This document shows, piece by piece, positions 23,513 through 35,500 of a DNA stretch of 64,000 bases. Both the position numbers and the translations under genes were made by a program. The notes beneath the pieces were generated by a model, which was not told the DNA's origin, searched no databases, and saw only the letters and a program-made list of their open reading frames with translations. Position 1 is the stretch's first letter. Every line of letters starts with the position of its first letter. The stretch lies in contig JAGYXB010000020.1 in the NCBI GenBank assembly GCA_022495005.1, forward strand, positions 2,108,001-2,172,000, given 5' to 3'. This DNA is from Rhyacophila brunnea. Lineage: Eukaryota > Arthropoda > Insecta > Trichoptera > Rhyacophilidae.

Positions 23513-24754
23513 GTAAGTTTAATTTTCACCCATCTCATTAGATTTTAAAATGTTACCAAGCTGATACACGAGAAGAGGGGGGATTCGGGTCCGGAACCCC
23601 TCCCCAAGAATGTAAAAAAAAATGCGTGAATGGTAATTATCTTCTTCTTTGTCAGGACCACATGCTTAAGTATCATATTGTCCTGGATGATTTGCCTGTC
23701 GAACAGCTTTTTCAAAGGGTTAGTTCATTTCCTTTCGGCATTCTACGACACGCAAGATCTGTTTCAGTGGTAGATCTATGGCACTCATGAATTGATACAA
23801 CCATGTATAAAATAAAAGATAAAATAGAGCGAACGACACAAACAGACACTAACAATTCTAATAAGTATGACTGCAGGTCGGGTGTTTATCACTAAGCTCA
23901 AAATGCAGATTGTCTGGGTATGGAGAATGTATCCGGAAAATAACGGGGTCTAAAGTTAAAGCGACGAGAAGTTATAAGTAGTAGGTGGAGAAAATGTGGA
24001 AGTCAGTGGAGCTTGCTTGATTTTGTTAACTTCACCCCCTCTCGCCGTTTAAAAAAAAAGTCAATATTAAATTACTATGGATATATTTTTTTTAAATTAA
24101 CCCCCCCCCCTCGTACAATTCTACTGTGTTGAGCAAATGGAAATGAAATTAAGAAATTATTTGAACTCCGCATGAACAATGAAGCCCGTGTAGCCCTTCA
24201 CTTGATCGCTTCCATATTATTCCACACGTAAACTATAATCTACAGATAACATTTTTTACTTACACAGAGCCTATCTTAGTGTCCTTTATTATGAAATAAA
24301 TCATGATTTCTTTCTCCAAGACATGTTTGTGAGGATTGTTGGTCAGTTATTCACAACAATTTTTGGGCACATACCCCCGTGGTAAAGCAGCAAATTCAAT
24401 TTACATTAATACAATTTTACTCATAGTCTGTTTCTAGTTTTCATCAAGCGAAACAGGTACCTACTTATATTGGTATAATAACTTGTAAATATTAATATCA
24501 AATTTCTAATCAACGCAAAAAACACTGACAGTGACACCAAAAATATTGTCGCTGACTTAAAAATAATAGAAGCGCTTTTTACCAATCACAAAATACCTAC
24601 TGCGGTTTCTATGAATGCTTACTTTATATTTAAAATCGTTATTAGTATTATAATATGACATTGGATTTTATTTTTGTTTTTAATGTTTGAATTTCAGTTG
24701 TATTTTATCAATTTTATTTAATCGTGTAAAATAGCTGTAAAACAATTAGAATTC
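23513..24754. other. Unassigned non-coding DNA
   Basis: No gene seen. A C-run sits near 24103-24113. The rest is AT-rich with no recognised repeats. Confidence 0.4.
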
Positions 24755-24758
24755 TTAA

Positions 24759-26152
24759 GGGGGGACATGCTCGTCGAAGGTCAAAATTGAGTTTTTATTG
24801 TATTTTCAAACCATGATCCTGGACACTCCTTAAACGTTGTAGATAATCTATTTATACAATTTTGAAGCATTATTATCTTTTATAGTTATTTTAAACATTT
24901 GATGACTGCATAAAGTATTTTTGTTACATAAAATAGTATTCTTTTAAACCTCTCGCTCTAATGTTTTAGAATATAGTCATATTTCGGTACATAACTGTGC
25001 AGTGGTGTTAAGATTTTTTACATTTATTAATTTTTTAACGCATTTATTAAACCATTAGTATAATTTATTACGAGATAATTTTTGTAAAATATTCACGATA
25101 AAAAATTATTTTGATAAACTCTGTGATCCCAAATTTGACAAGAATTAGGCATTTTATTATTCAAAAAATCGGCAAGATTAACACATTTGAAGATGATTCT
25201 AAAGATGCTTATTATAAGCTATGTCTTTAACCATTTGAGTGAGATAAACATCTTATGAATAATGATTGCTTTATAATAATTATTGACCTAAGAATAAGGT
25301 AGTGTTTTTTCGAAATACGCCATTTCTTTTGTCATTTCCCAGTAGTTAAGCTACAACATACAGCCGTAGCCATAAATTCAAAAACTATAATTAAAGTAGG
25401 AAGTAAAATTATGTTAACGCGCGTGTTTGAACATGTACTTAACCGATTTTTTTTTTTATTTTTTTTTTAACGGTACATGTTCAAACACGGGCGTTAACAT
25501 AATTTTACTCCCTACTTTAATTTTAGTTTGTCATTTTATGTCTACGGCCGTATGTTGTAGCTTAACCACTGGGGAATGACAAAAGAAATGGCGTATTTCA
25601 AAAAAACACTACCTTATTCTTAGGTCAATAATTATTATAAAGCAATCATTATTCATAAGATATTTATCACACTTGAATGGTCAAAGACATAGCTTATAAT
25701 ACATATCTTTAGAATCATCTTCAAATGTGTTAATCTTGCCGATTTTTTGAATAATAAAATGCCTAATTCTTGTCAAATTTGGGATCACAGAGATTATTAA
25801 TATAATGTTTTATCGTGAATATTTTACAAAAATTATCTCGTAATAAATTATGCTATTGGTTTTATAAATGCGTCTAAAAATTAATAAATGTAAAAAAATT
25901 TAACACCACTGCACAGTTATGTACCGAAATATGACTATATTCTAAAACATTAGAGCGAGAGGTTTAAAAGAATACTATTTTATGTAACAAAAATACTTTA
26001 TGCAGTCATCAAATGTTTAAAACAACTATAAAGGATAATAAGGCTTCAAAATTATATAAATAGATTATCTACAACGTTTAAGGAGTGTCCAGGATCATGG
26101 TTTGAAAATACAATAAAAACTCAATTTTGACCTTCGACGAGCATGTCCCCCC
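24759..26152. mobile_element. TTAA-flanked giant palindrome, copy A
   Basis: A 1394-bp near-perfect palindrome with two arms of about 690 bp meeting at an A/T-rich centre near 25450. The left end TTAA-GGGGGGACATGCTCG and right end CGAGCATGTCCCCCC-TTAA are flanked by TTAA on both sides (24755-24758, 26153-26156). TTAA duplication is characteristic of piggyBac-type transposition. No coding frame. Copies B, C and D are at 29517, 42668 and 53564. Confidence 0.88.
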
Positions 26153-26156
26153 TTAA

Positions 26157-26740
26157 AGCGTTCTTCTTTTTAAATACCTATATACCCAAGTCATTATCAG
26201 CTTTAGTCAATCGACAACTAAATTAAGGTCTCTACGTGCTTTCCCTCGTTTCGGCCATAAATTGATCATTTTTTTTTATTTTATCCGCGCAAAAATCTCA
26301 GAAAGTGGCAGTCAAGGCGATGAGCGTGCAATATTTTCACACCCCCAGCGAAATATCTCCATGTCAGAATCGTCACAATAGTTTGTGGTTGTGTTTAGTC
26401 GTCGTAATGGACATATTACGTCTGCCTTTTATTAATTGATTTTTGATGTGATTTGTTATGCCCAACATGCTCCTTTCTATATATAAATAATTATATGGGT
26501 ACGTAAAAAGTGATTTGAAGTTGTATTAGCAGGTACTGTTTGTTAGCATTCCACAGTCATTATACCAATCAATACCAAAATGCCAGCGAATCGCTCAGGG
26601 TGCCAATGTAGAATGATTCCAATATAAAATTAATGAACCCTAACATAATAATATGCAAAGTGTTTAACCAATATATGCTACCAACGCCATGTATACATGG
26701 ACTCTTAAGGTAAAAGACATAAAAAAAATACGAGTAGTTC
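26157..26740. other. Unassigned non-coding DNA
   Basis: No gene or repeat recognised. Confidence 0.4.
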
Positions 26741-27240
26741 AACGTGACATGGATATGTTCATGTTGGCCATAACGTGTAAAGATCATAAAAGAAACCAAT
26801 GGATAAAGAAGCAGACAAAAGGATGCGATGTGGCATATGTCGCTAAGCAGATGAAGTAGAAATGTGCTGGACTCATCGCTCGGTGAGTGGACAACCACTG
26901 GACAAATGCAGTACCTAAAGAGCATTCAACGCCCACAGATACCTCCTAAAAGCTGCTAGATAGACGAGCTCATAAAGTTCGGTGGATGTACGTGGCTGCA
27001 AAGAACTAGGGACCGAAATGAGTGGATAGAGCTATAGAGGTGATAGAAAGAAACCAATGGATAAGGAAGCTGAGAAGAGGATGCTATTAGATAGAGATGG
27101 CAATGGGCTAGACATGTTGCACAAATGCCGAAATACAGTGGTACCCAAGGGGTATTAACACCCATAGTCCTGAAACTCGCTGCTGCTTGCGGAGGCCTTC
27201 ATCTAGCAGTGGATCGGCCCCGGCTGCTGATGATAATATT
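26741..27240 (+). pseudogene. Heavily decayed LINE 3' ends, apparently in tandem
   Basis: Two similar blocks (about 26790-27030 and 27040-27235) each begin with AAAGAAACCAATGGATAA and give scattered plus-strand traces of a LINE C-terminal region: a NQW start, WARHVAQMP-like text, and a terminal EAFI/QQW-like ending at GCCTTCATCTAGCAGTGGAT. Stops and indels are frequent. The segment ends in GATGATAAT, like the better preserved copy at 28591. Confidence 0.5.
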
Positions 27241-28590
27241 TTAAATAATAAAAAAAATCTATATATAATAATATATTATTGCGATTTTAATTTTCCAGGA
27301 TTAGCACTGTTTATGAGAATACGTCCACGAAAAGCCGTGAAAGTAATATTTAATTATGATTAATTTATTTGCAGACTTACTAAAATGATCAGATATATTA
27401 TGGGTATCTACCTAACGACAATAAATTATTTACAGAGAAGATTTTTTATCATTTTGAGGTGCGTGGTAATAATTATTTATTTGTGACTTGCTTTTGTTAA
27501 TAACAACATTTTATTTACTCGCTAAAAAAGTGAAACCATAATTTTGACGTAGATACCTACATCATGTGATTATTATTCAGGGATTTTTAATTCAGGGCAA
27601 TAAGAAAATATAAATCAATTTAATAATTATTATATATTTTGAATTAGCTAGGTAGTGTGTGATACCAAGAATAATATGTGGTATTGCTGAGTTCGCAAGA
27701 GCTTCTCAAACTTTTTAGTTTTGCTATTTTTTTTCTTTGTCACAATTATTGTCAACAGAGACATTCAACAACTAAGAAATTATAAATTTGGAGGCGAGTA
27801 CTTAAAATATTATAGTTAAATATCAAAGGAATCTTATAAGTGCGCACTTCGTGTTAAGAATTTTATTTTGAAGGCAGTTCGATTTTCGAATCAAAGGTCG
27901 TATTGGTAGTAAGTTCATTATTTTCTTCTTAGTTTCTATTGGGAGTCCCGAATACAAAATGGTGGCTTGCATTCTAGTTTAAAGTGTCATTTCCCTCCAT
28001 TTTCGTAAGTGAAAACACTCTGTCACTTTGCTTCGTTGTATGGATTTTCGTCTGGATCTAGGACTTGGAGGTGGACAAATAACACACCGGAATTGTGGTG
28101 GAAACGGCAAGGTATATTTACGTTAATATATTATAAATGGTTACATTTTTATAGAAATTCTTTTCAATTTAATTTTGACGGATAGCGAGGTTAACACTGC
28201 TTACTGCGTTGCTGTCAAAAATGCTTCTCCCGCTAAAACAAACGGTCGCTTACGAGCCGTACAAATGCGGCGTTGCCATTCGTATTTTTTTAACGGCATT
28301 CAGACAATGTTGCCGCTCAGATATTTAACATTAATTATTTATTTTCGCAATCAACCCTTACTATTTGTTGATTTGATATCGATTTGGGCCTCTCCAGATT
28401 CACAGAGACATCCCCAAATGGGGGCCATTTGGGAAGGTAACAGTAGGTATATTGTTTTGTATACATAACATACACACGCATTTTTCGTTTTTTATGTGAC
28501 TATTCATTTAAATAAAATTGGCCTTTGCATAGTTTTTGGCTGCATATATAAAATTGACTAAATTTGTCAACAAACCTATGAATTTTGTTT
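27241..28590. other. Unassigned non-coding DNA
   Basis: No supported gene. A 97-codon frame (28175-28468) has no motif. A small inverted pair, GACTAAATTTGTCAACAAAC and GTTTGACAAATTTAGTC, lies just before and into the next LINE fragment. Confidence 0.4.
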
Positions 28591-28789
28591 GACAAATTTA
28601 GTCATCCAGCGGTATCCAAGAGGTACAAAAAATCCGCAAGGTAGACTTAGAGGCCGCTGGATGGATGAAATGATAAAGTTCTGCGGAAGTATATGGCAAC
28701 GCAATACACAGAACCAAGAGACGTGGAATCAGCTTGGAGAGGCCTTCATCCAGCAGTGGATAGATTCAGGCTGATGATGATGATGATAT
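28591..28789 (+). pseudogene. 3' end of a non-LTR retrotransposon
   Basis: Open for 60 codons to a TGA at 28772-28774. It contains RGRWMDEMIKFCGSIWQ and ends EAFIQQWIDSG. This arrangement of GRPxxRWxD, then a W-rich helix, then EA(F/Y)xQQW is the typical C-terminus after the RT of RTE/CR1-like LINEs. It is followed by a short (GAT)n tail. The same family occurs at 46757-46912 and 41513-41560. Confidence 0.65.
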
Positions 28790-29516
28790 AAAATTGATGA
28801 GGAAGCATCTTTCTACAGGTACCTACCTATCTATAGCTAAATTATTCAAATGTCTGCTTTGTTACGGTATTATAGGAGATGCATCAAATGACAAATTTAA
28901 GTTGAATTTAATTATATAGGTATGTACCTACTAGACGTGGGGAAATGCGGCTCCCCATCTCCCTGACTTCCATATCTCTTGATAAAAATATAAGTGTTTT
29001 CTTTCCCCATTATACTTGTATTTTCGCGAGTTTTCCTTTTTAAATGTGACTATGGTATGGCTCTTTATATATATGAAAATCCAGAATGTGGCTCTCATTG
29101 ACCTCATGTATGCCCATCTCTGGTATGTATACTATCCAATCCAATTTAAGTATTCAATAGTTATTATGGCAATATGAATATTTGCACATTGAATCATGTA
29201 CGTAATTAACTAATTGGGTGATTTGAGTTACCCCATCTCCAACCGTCGTGTATGATATGTAGCCGCAATGTGTGAACAGCCGCCGACTATGACGCTATAA
29301 ACATGTCTGAATGAAAAGATTTTAGTGCCACACTTTCTTTTCCTGAAACGAAGCTTTACGAGAGGAATGGGACAACTGTGGGCCAGGAAAATTGGGCGCC
29401 GCATTGTTGAATGAAATAAATAGACGTTCGTTACAACTATAGGTATACAGAAAGTAGACGAGAAATTTTAATCGGTTTCTATCTACTACCTAGTAATTTT
29501 AATTGATGTTGCTCAA
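28790..29516. other. Unassigned non-coding DNA
   Basis: No gene or repeat recognised. Confidence 0.4.
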
Positions 29517-30906
29517 GGGGGGACATGCTCGTCGAAGGTCAAAATTGAGTTTTTATTGTATTTTCAAACCATGATCCTGGACACTCCTTAAACGTTGTAG
29601 ATAATCTATTTATATAATTTTGAAGCCTTATTATCCTTTATAGTTATTTTAAACATTTGATGACTGCGTAAAGTATTTTTGTTACATAAAATAGTATTCT
29701 TTTAAACCTCTCGCTCTAATGTTTTAGAATATAGTCAATTTTCGGTACATAACTGTGCAGTGGTGTTAAGATTTTTACGTTTATTAATTTTTAAACGCAT
29801 TTATGAAACCATTAGTACAATTTATTACAAGATAATTTTTGTAAAATATTCACGATAAAAAATTATATTGATAATCTCTGTGATCCCAAATTTGACAAAA
29901 ATTAAGCATTTTATTAATCAAAAAATCGGCAAGATTAACACATTCTAAGATGATTCTAAAGATACTTATTATAAACTATGTTTTTGACCATTCAAGTGTG
30001 ATAAACATCTCATGAATAATGATTGCTTTATAATAATTATTGACCTAAGAATAAGGTAGTGTTTTTTTGAAATACGCCATTTCTTTTGGCATACCCGAGT
30101 GGTTAAGCCACAACATATGGCCGCAGCCATAAATTGACAAACTATAATTCAAGTAGGGAGTAAAATGATGTTAACGCGCGTGTTTGAACATGTACCATTT
30201 AAAAAAAAAATAAAAAAAAATTCGGTTAGGTAATGTTCAAACACGCGCGTCAATATCATTTTACTCCCTACTTCAATTATAGTTTGTCAATTTTATGGCT
30301 ACGGCCGTATGTTGTAGCTTGACCACTGGGGAATGACAAAAGAAATGGCGTATTTCAAAAAAACACTACCTTATTCTTAGGTCAATAATTATTATAAAGC
30401 AATCATTATTCATAAGATCTTTATCACACTTGAATGGTCAAAGACATAGCTTATAATAAGTATCTTTAGAATTATCTTCAAATGTGTTAATCTTGCCGAT
30501 TTTTTGAATAATAAAATGCCTAATTTTGTCAAATTTGGGATCACAGAGATTATCAATATAATTTTTTATCGTGAATATTTTACAAAAATTATCTCGTAAT
30601 AAATTATACTAATGGTTTTATAGAAGCGTTTAAAAATTAATAAATGTAAAAAATCATAACACCACTGCACAGTTATGTACGAAATATGACTATATTCTAA
30701 AACATTAGAGCGAGAGGTTTAAAGAATACTATTTTATGTAACAAAAATACTTTATGCAGTCATCAAATGTTTAAAATAACTATAAAGGATAATAAGGCTT
30801 CAAAATTATATAAATAGATTATCTACAACGTTTAAGGAGTGTCTAGGATCATGGTTTGAAAATACAATAAAAACTCAATTTTGACCTACGACGAGCACGT
30901 GGGCCG
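29517..30906. mobile_element. TTAA-flanked giant palindrome, copy B
   Basis: 1390 bp, matching copy A along its whole length, arms included. Left flank TCAA (29513-29516), right flank TTAA (30907-30910). The right terminus reads CGAGCACGTGGGCCG instead of CGAGCATGTCCCCCC, so that end has diverged. No coding frame. Confidence 0.85.
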
Positions 30907-30910
30907 TTAA

Positions 30911-31462
30911 CATAATGTTTTTTTTTTATTGCGGATTTTGAATTGCGGCTTTACATACAAATAAAATAACTCTCTTCTCTTTGGAACTTAAACATATTAT
31001 GCACTATAAACATAAATACAAATACAAAACAAAAATAGGTAGTTACCTATAATAATTCACGAACGTTTATTGATTTTGAATTTCATCCGATTGCGTGGCG
31101 CTCAGTTGTCCCGGTGCCGAATTGTCCTAGACCCTTTACGGGACTGATGTAACAACCGTCCACCTTGGTGATTAAAGAAAGAATTTAAAAAATAAAAAGA
31201 TATTCTTGACTTTTGCTCTACCGTCATTTATTTTTTCTAGAAAGCTTCTTCAAATGAAACTGTAATTTCGAAGTCACTATATAGTCAATCTCCTATGACC
31301 TATACTACTGTAACGCCACGCCGCCACTGAACCAGACTTTCAGTTTCGAAAGGATCACTAACGAATTGACCCGAGAAGATTACCTATTGACGTAGAGCTA
31401 GTCACGCTTATGAAAATATGGGTAGGCACAGAGATCGATGTCATCTCAGCGGTTCCATGTCC
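30911..31462. other. Non-coding DNA with an end fragment of the 311-1242 element
   Basis: Near 31085-31130 a CGGTGCCGAATTGTCCTAG-like stretch matches the inverted left end of the element at 311-1242. The remainder is unassigned. Confidence 0.4.
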
Positions 31463-32135
31463 ATGACAAAACAGAACAGTGATAAAACAGAACAGCCAGG
31501 GGAAAAATAAAACATTCATTTTTGTGGAATCTATTTATTAATTAAATACTTATAAAACTTAAGTTTATAAACGAAACACAATATTTAATATTTTACAATT
31601 TTTCATTTTTAAGTGAAATCTTCAACTGTTGAGTAGGTATAATATATACATGCTGGGTGCTTTATCAATTAATATTCCGTCTCCATAAATTACATCTTTG
31701 TTTAATTCTGAGAGTAGATCACCGTTCCCAATTGCCAATATTCTTTCTGGCTCATCAGCTCCCGTCTCATGCAAAATTTTATATACTCAAAAATTCATTA
31801 TTTTCAAAATAACGGTTTTAGAAAAAACGTATATACCTATAGGTACCTAATAAAGAGTTGACGATTTTATTTAAAAATTGAAAATTTTAAAAATATTTAT
31901 AAGTATTTATATATCCAAGTATTTCGTTAATAAACTAAATTTTATAAGTATTTAATTAATAAATAGATTCCACAAAAATGAAGGTTTTATTTCCCCCTGG
32001 CTGTTTTGTTTTGTCACTGTTCTGTTTTATCATGTTCTGTTTTGTCACCGTTCTGTTTTGCCATGTTCTGTTTTGTCATGTTCTGTTTTGTCATGTTCTG
32101 TTTTGTCACGTTCTGTTCTGTCCGGTTACCCATCC
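31463..32135. mobile_element. Foldback element with minisatellite terminus
   Basis: Inverted arms: the left (31463-31600) reads CATGACAAAACAGAACAG and then TTTTTGTGGAATCTATTTAT. The right (31930-32135) has ATAAATAGATTCCACAAAAA followed by GGCTGTTTTGTTTTGTCAC. On the right the terminal motif is amplified into a 15-bp tandem array (TTCTGTTTTGTCATG-type units, about 32025-32125). The 88-codon frame there only translates the array. Confidence 0.75.
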
Positions 32136-32679
32136 CAACTGCCCCCCGAAAGCTGAAAGATTTATTCCAATAATACTGCGACATCCACAATTGAGGCCCG
32201 GGACAGTGGTTATTAATAAAATTTATAATAAATATTATATTTAAGCAAAATTAGTTATTATTGAACTCTTCTGTATAAAAATTTAATAATGTTATGATAG
32301 GCGACTTCCGATTGGAAACTTCGTTTCGCAGAATCGGAAATGTGTGATTTGCTGATGGATGTGGGGAATGGGGAGGGTCTGTTTTGTATTTGGAAATGAC
32401 TCACATGTTGCTTAACTACTAAAAGATTCTCATAAATCGTCTAACTTCGGTTTGCGGTCTAACAGAGCAATTTCTTATTCTTATAATTAAGTGGCTCTGC
32501 TATGCAATTATAATACTAAAATTATCTGTAGGTTCTACACCAGGACAAAATAAAATCTGGTAACATAATCGGAATACATAGGTCAAAGACATTAATGGAA
32601 ATTCGCAATAATCACATTTTTAGTGTAATGTACACCGAGTTAATTTTTAACTACATTCAATTACTTACATTTTTTTATA
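32136..32679. other. Unassigned non-coding DNA
   Basis: No gene or repeat recognised. Confidence 0.4.
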
Positions 32680-32687
32680 GATATATT

Positions 32688-33065
32688 CAGAGCGTTGGAG
32701 CAGACGCGATAGTACTATATTATGTATACAAATGTTAAAAAAATAAAAAAGAAGTAGTTTTAAAATAATCGTCATTTTCATTATTAATTCTATTGAACTA
32801 AATTCCGCCAGCAATAGTCTCTCAATATTTGTCTCTTCTGTAAAAAAGTGAGGTTATTTATCACTCGGCAGCGTTGCCATATTTCAAATAATTCCAGTGT
32901 TGCAATGTGTCAAAATATACTATTTTCATTGGAGTTTAGGACGAAAATTTAATAATAAAAAAAACATCCGTAGCAGTGGAGCACTACAAATTTTCGGTGC
33001 TCCGGGTAAAATCTCATTGTTCCAGTGTTCCGTCCTCCTGCTCCGAGCTCCGCTCTAACGCTCTG
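32688..33065. mobile_element. hAT-like MITE with CAGAGCGTT ends
   Basis: The left end CAGAGCGTTGGAGC and right end GCTCTAACGCTCTG are inverted repeats with one difference. The flanks GATATATT and TATATATT match at 7 of 8 bases. The right subterminal region is built from GCTCCG-like units. Confidence 0.75.
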
Positions 33066-33073
33066 TATATATT

Positions 33074-33893
33074 GCAATATTTATGTTGACATAATTGCGG
33101 ACCCTCGTGACAAATCTGTTATACGAAAGAATTATATTTTTAATAAACAGACCCAAATGTCTCGTTTGCTGTCAATTTCTTTTTTATGATTATCTATTAC
33201 TTCGTATTGTAAGATTATTATCGTTTCATTGTTAAATAATAGCTCTCAAGTTTTCTCCATTTTTCTCAGTCCATGGTCGTTTCTGCGGTTGTTTGGATGT
33301 AATACTCACACATCAATTAATATTATGACGCGACTATTAATTTTTTCAATACTTCTATTTGCTGAGGGGTTGAAAAATTAGCGTTTTTCTTATCAGATTT
33401 AGCATTTTTAATATACGTATTAGCTTGAAAAACATGCACCTGATATTATGGCGTAAAATCTAGCATTTTTCTACATCGAAAACAGCTTAAAAGTTCTCAC
33501 AAAAAAGCTATAATTTTACACCAATTCGCGTATTTTATTTTAACAATAAACAAATGTACTCGTAGCATGATTTTTATTACCAAATTTCATACCTGATTAT
33601 ATTATTTTAGTTAAGTATTTATTACTTGCGAAACAATTAATTGTCCTTTATTTTGTTCTGGAAAAACAATGTTCATAATTATGATTTATTTGTGCTACTT
33701 TCTACACTTCATTATATGAAAATCTAGTATTTTTTTTCCAACTAGCATACATCTTTTTACCCTATCTGGCATATTTGTGACAATGAAAGTTGGCAACACT
33801 TATTAGATGAGTGTGAAACGGTGGTTATAAAACTTGCTTACTACTAAGTACCTACTATGTAATATTACCGTGCACCATACATAATTCTCTACA
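33074..33893. other. Unassigned AT-rich DNA
   Basis: No gene or repeat recognised. Confidence 0.4.
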
Positions 33894-33897
33894 GATC

Positions 33898-34694
33898 TGT
33901 CGGGACTAGCATGGAAACTCACCATTACATATAAATTATCATAATATATTTAAGTATCTAATAATATTTGTTACTATGTAAACTAGTTGATAAGAAAAGC
34001 GTGTTGGCATGATTCATAATCTGACTGACTGCACACACTGGCAGGTCAGTCAACTTTCGCAGCAATTTGCAAGACATCAAATTTCATTGTAAACACATTT
34101 GCTTTCTTGATAAATTATAATTATTCACAATAATTATTGAGCAACATTGTAACAAATACGCGTTAGCAGCATTTCCGCGGCCTTATAAGGTAATCAGGAA
34201 ATGTGCCAACTTATCAGATTTGCTCGTACTTAGTAAACTCACAGTAAACAAGTGACATGTGGTCACCGGTCAACGCCCTGACCTCAGATAACCTTTCTTT
34301 GTTATAATTTCTATAAAAGCTCAAAGCGGGGCGAATCTGATAACACACGTCGTCAAATCCTTGTAACACATAGTCGAATCTCTGCTCGTCGCATTCGGTT
34401 CAACTTTTCTCATAGCAACACGCCATTATAATTTAACTTTATCAATTTAATCTTAATTCTAAATATATTGTCTGTAAGAATTGTTTCAAGTATTGTTGAG
34501 GAGAATAAACTGATATTTACTCAAACACGCATCTACCTTCGATCCATTGAAGTCCATCTACCTACCTCATCATCCAGTATCATTGAGAGCAATAAATCTC
34601 AATTTACGAACTGCAATAGACTACAACACATTCGAGTCTCTTCTGATCAGTTTTACTACTGGATCATCTTCATCCTTCACACCTCCTCGCAATA
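33898..34694 (+). repeat. 5' LTR
   Basis: Begins TGTCGGGACTAGCATGG and ends CTCGCAATA; 797 bp. It contains a TATA box at 34312 and AATAAA at 34504-34509, the expected U3 and R landmarks. Confidence 0.92.
34312..34319 (+). promoter_or_regulatory. LTR TATA box
   Basis: TATAAAAG in the U3 part of the 5' LTR, about 190 bp ahead of the AATAAA signal. The same octamer occurs in the 3' LTR. It is likely to direct transcription of the element. Confidence 0.65.
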
Positions 34695-34695
34695 G

Positions 34696-34705
34696 TGGTG
34701 ACCCC
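34696..34705 (+). other. Primer binding site, tRNA-Trp type
   Basis: TGGTGACCCC begins one base after the 5' LTR. It is complementary to the CCA-terminated 3' end of tRNA-Trp (TGACCCC plus TGG). Beyond ten bases the match is lost, either by decay or because the family uses a short site. Confidence 0.75.
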
Positions 34706-34897
34706 TCAAAAGTAAATCAATCAATTCAGCTGATCAATTTTTACAGACTTTACTTGCATATTTAATTTTTTATAAATTTACACTGCGTTTGCTTTGAGAA
34801 AGTTGAACTGAATCGTCGATCTCGTTTTTCCCGCGAAGTTTTTCAACATCCGTTTTCCCGCGTATTTCTATTCAATTAAAATCACTTGCTTTTCACG

Positions 34898-35500
34898 ATG
34901 CCCGCCGGACAATATTTCGCTGGGTATAACAGCATTGCTGGAGACAACACCACAACACCAGTCCAGCAGACCACACCACAGACCAGACCAGTAACCGACA
35001 GGATTCCATCACCTTGGCCTGAGAACAACTGTTCACAGACTTCAGAAGACAGTTCAGATTACGGCTCAGAATCATCACAGGACACCTCCGACAGCGGCCC
35101 CATCAGATTTGGCGCCCCAGAGAGTCCTGACTCTAGCCCCATCAGATCCAGCTCGTCAGACGACTCCAACATCACAACCTGGTCGTCATCAGGAGCCAGC
35201 AGCTACAACAGAATGATACTCGCCAGGATGGAACGACTGGTCGCCGGACTGCGACGTGTAGCCGAACAGGATGAATCACACCAACCCACCAAGGATTCGC
35301 ATCCTTGCAGTCATCAGTCACATTCATCCAACCGCCAGCGCAGCCGAATCACCGGAGCACCATGGACCTCGCAGCAAATCAGGAGGCAGTTCCGGTGCAG
35401 CCAGAAGCTGACCAGTGCATCACAGGCGTCACGACGGAGTACACCAAGCAACCCGCTTTGGCCATCGTCATCCGCCAAGTGCACCCAGACTACATGCTAA
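34898..35500 (+). CDS. Gag-like ORF, probably truncated
   Basis: A 200-codon frame right after the leader, in the gag position. The first in-frame ATG is at 34898. The N-terminal 100 residues are rich in Ser, Thr, Pro, Gln and Asp, a disordered leader often seen in insect gag proteins. A short helical stretch (NRMILARMERLVAGLRRVAE, about residues 105-125) follows. No capsid major homology region and no CCHC zinc knuckle is present. From about 35305 another frame reads open to 35553, consistent with a frameshift. Probably only the N-terminus of Gag survives here. Confidence 0.5.
   Translation: MPAGQYFAGYNSIAGDNTTTPVQQTTPQTRPVTDRIPSPWPENNCSQTSEDSSDYGSESSQDTSDSGPIRFGAPESPDSSPIRSSSSDDSNITTWSSSGASSYNRMILARMERLVAGLRRVAEQDESHQPTKDSHPCSHQSHSSNRQRSRITGAPWTSQQIRRQFRCSQKLTSASQASRRSTPSNPLWPSSSAKCTQTTC

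Noticed and set aside
28041..28115. Possible first exon (ATG GAT TTT CGT..., then AAG-GTATAT donor-like site)
   Set aside because: Only about 24 codons, no matching downstream exon and no known motif. Not enough to call a gene.
24759..30906. Palindromes considered as CRISPR-like or replication-origin structures
   Set aside because: Repeated dispersed copies with TTAA flanks fit transposition. There are no spacers and no origin motif, and the genome is eukaryotic.
31978..32244. 88-codon frame rich in Phe, Cys, Val and Leu, as if a membrane peptide
   Set aside because: It is a translation of the 15-bp minisatellite array at the end of the foldback element.
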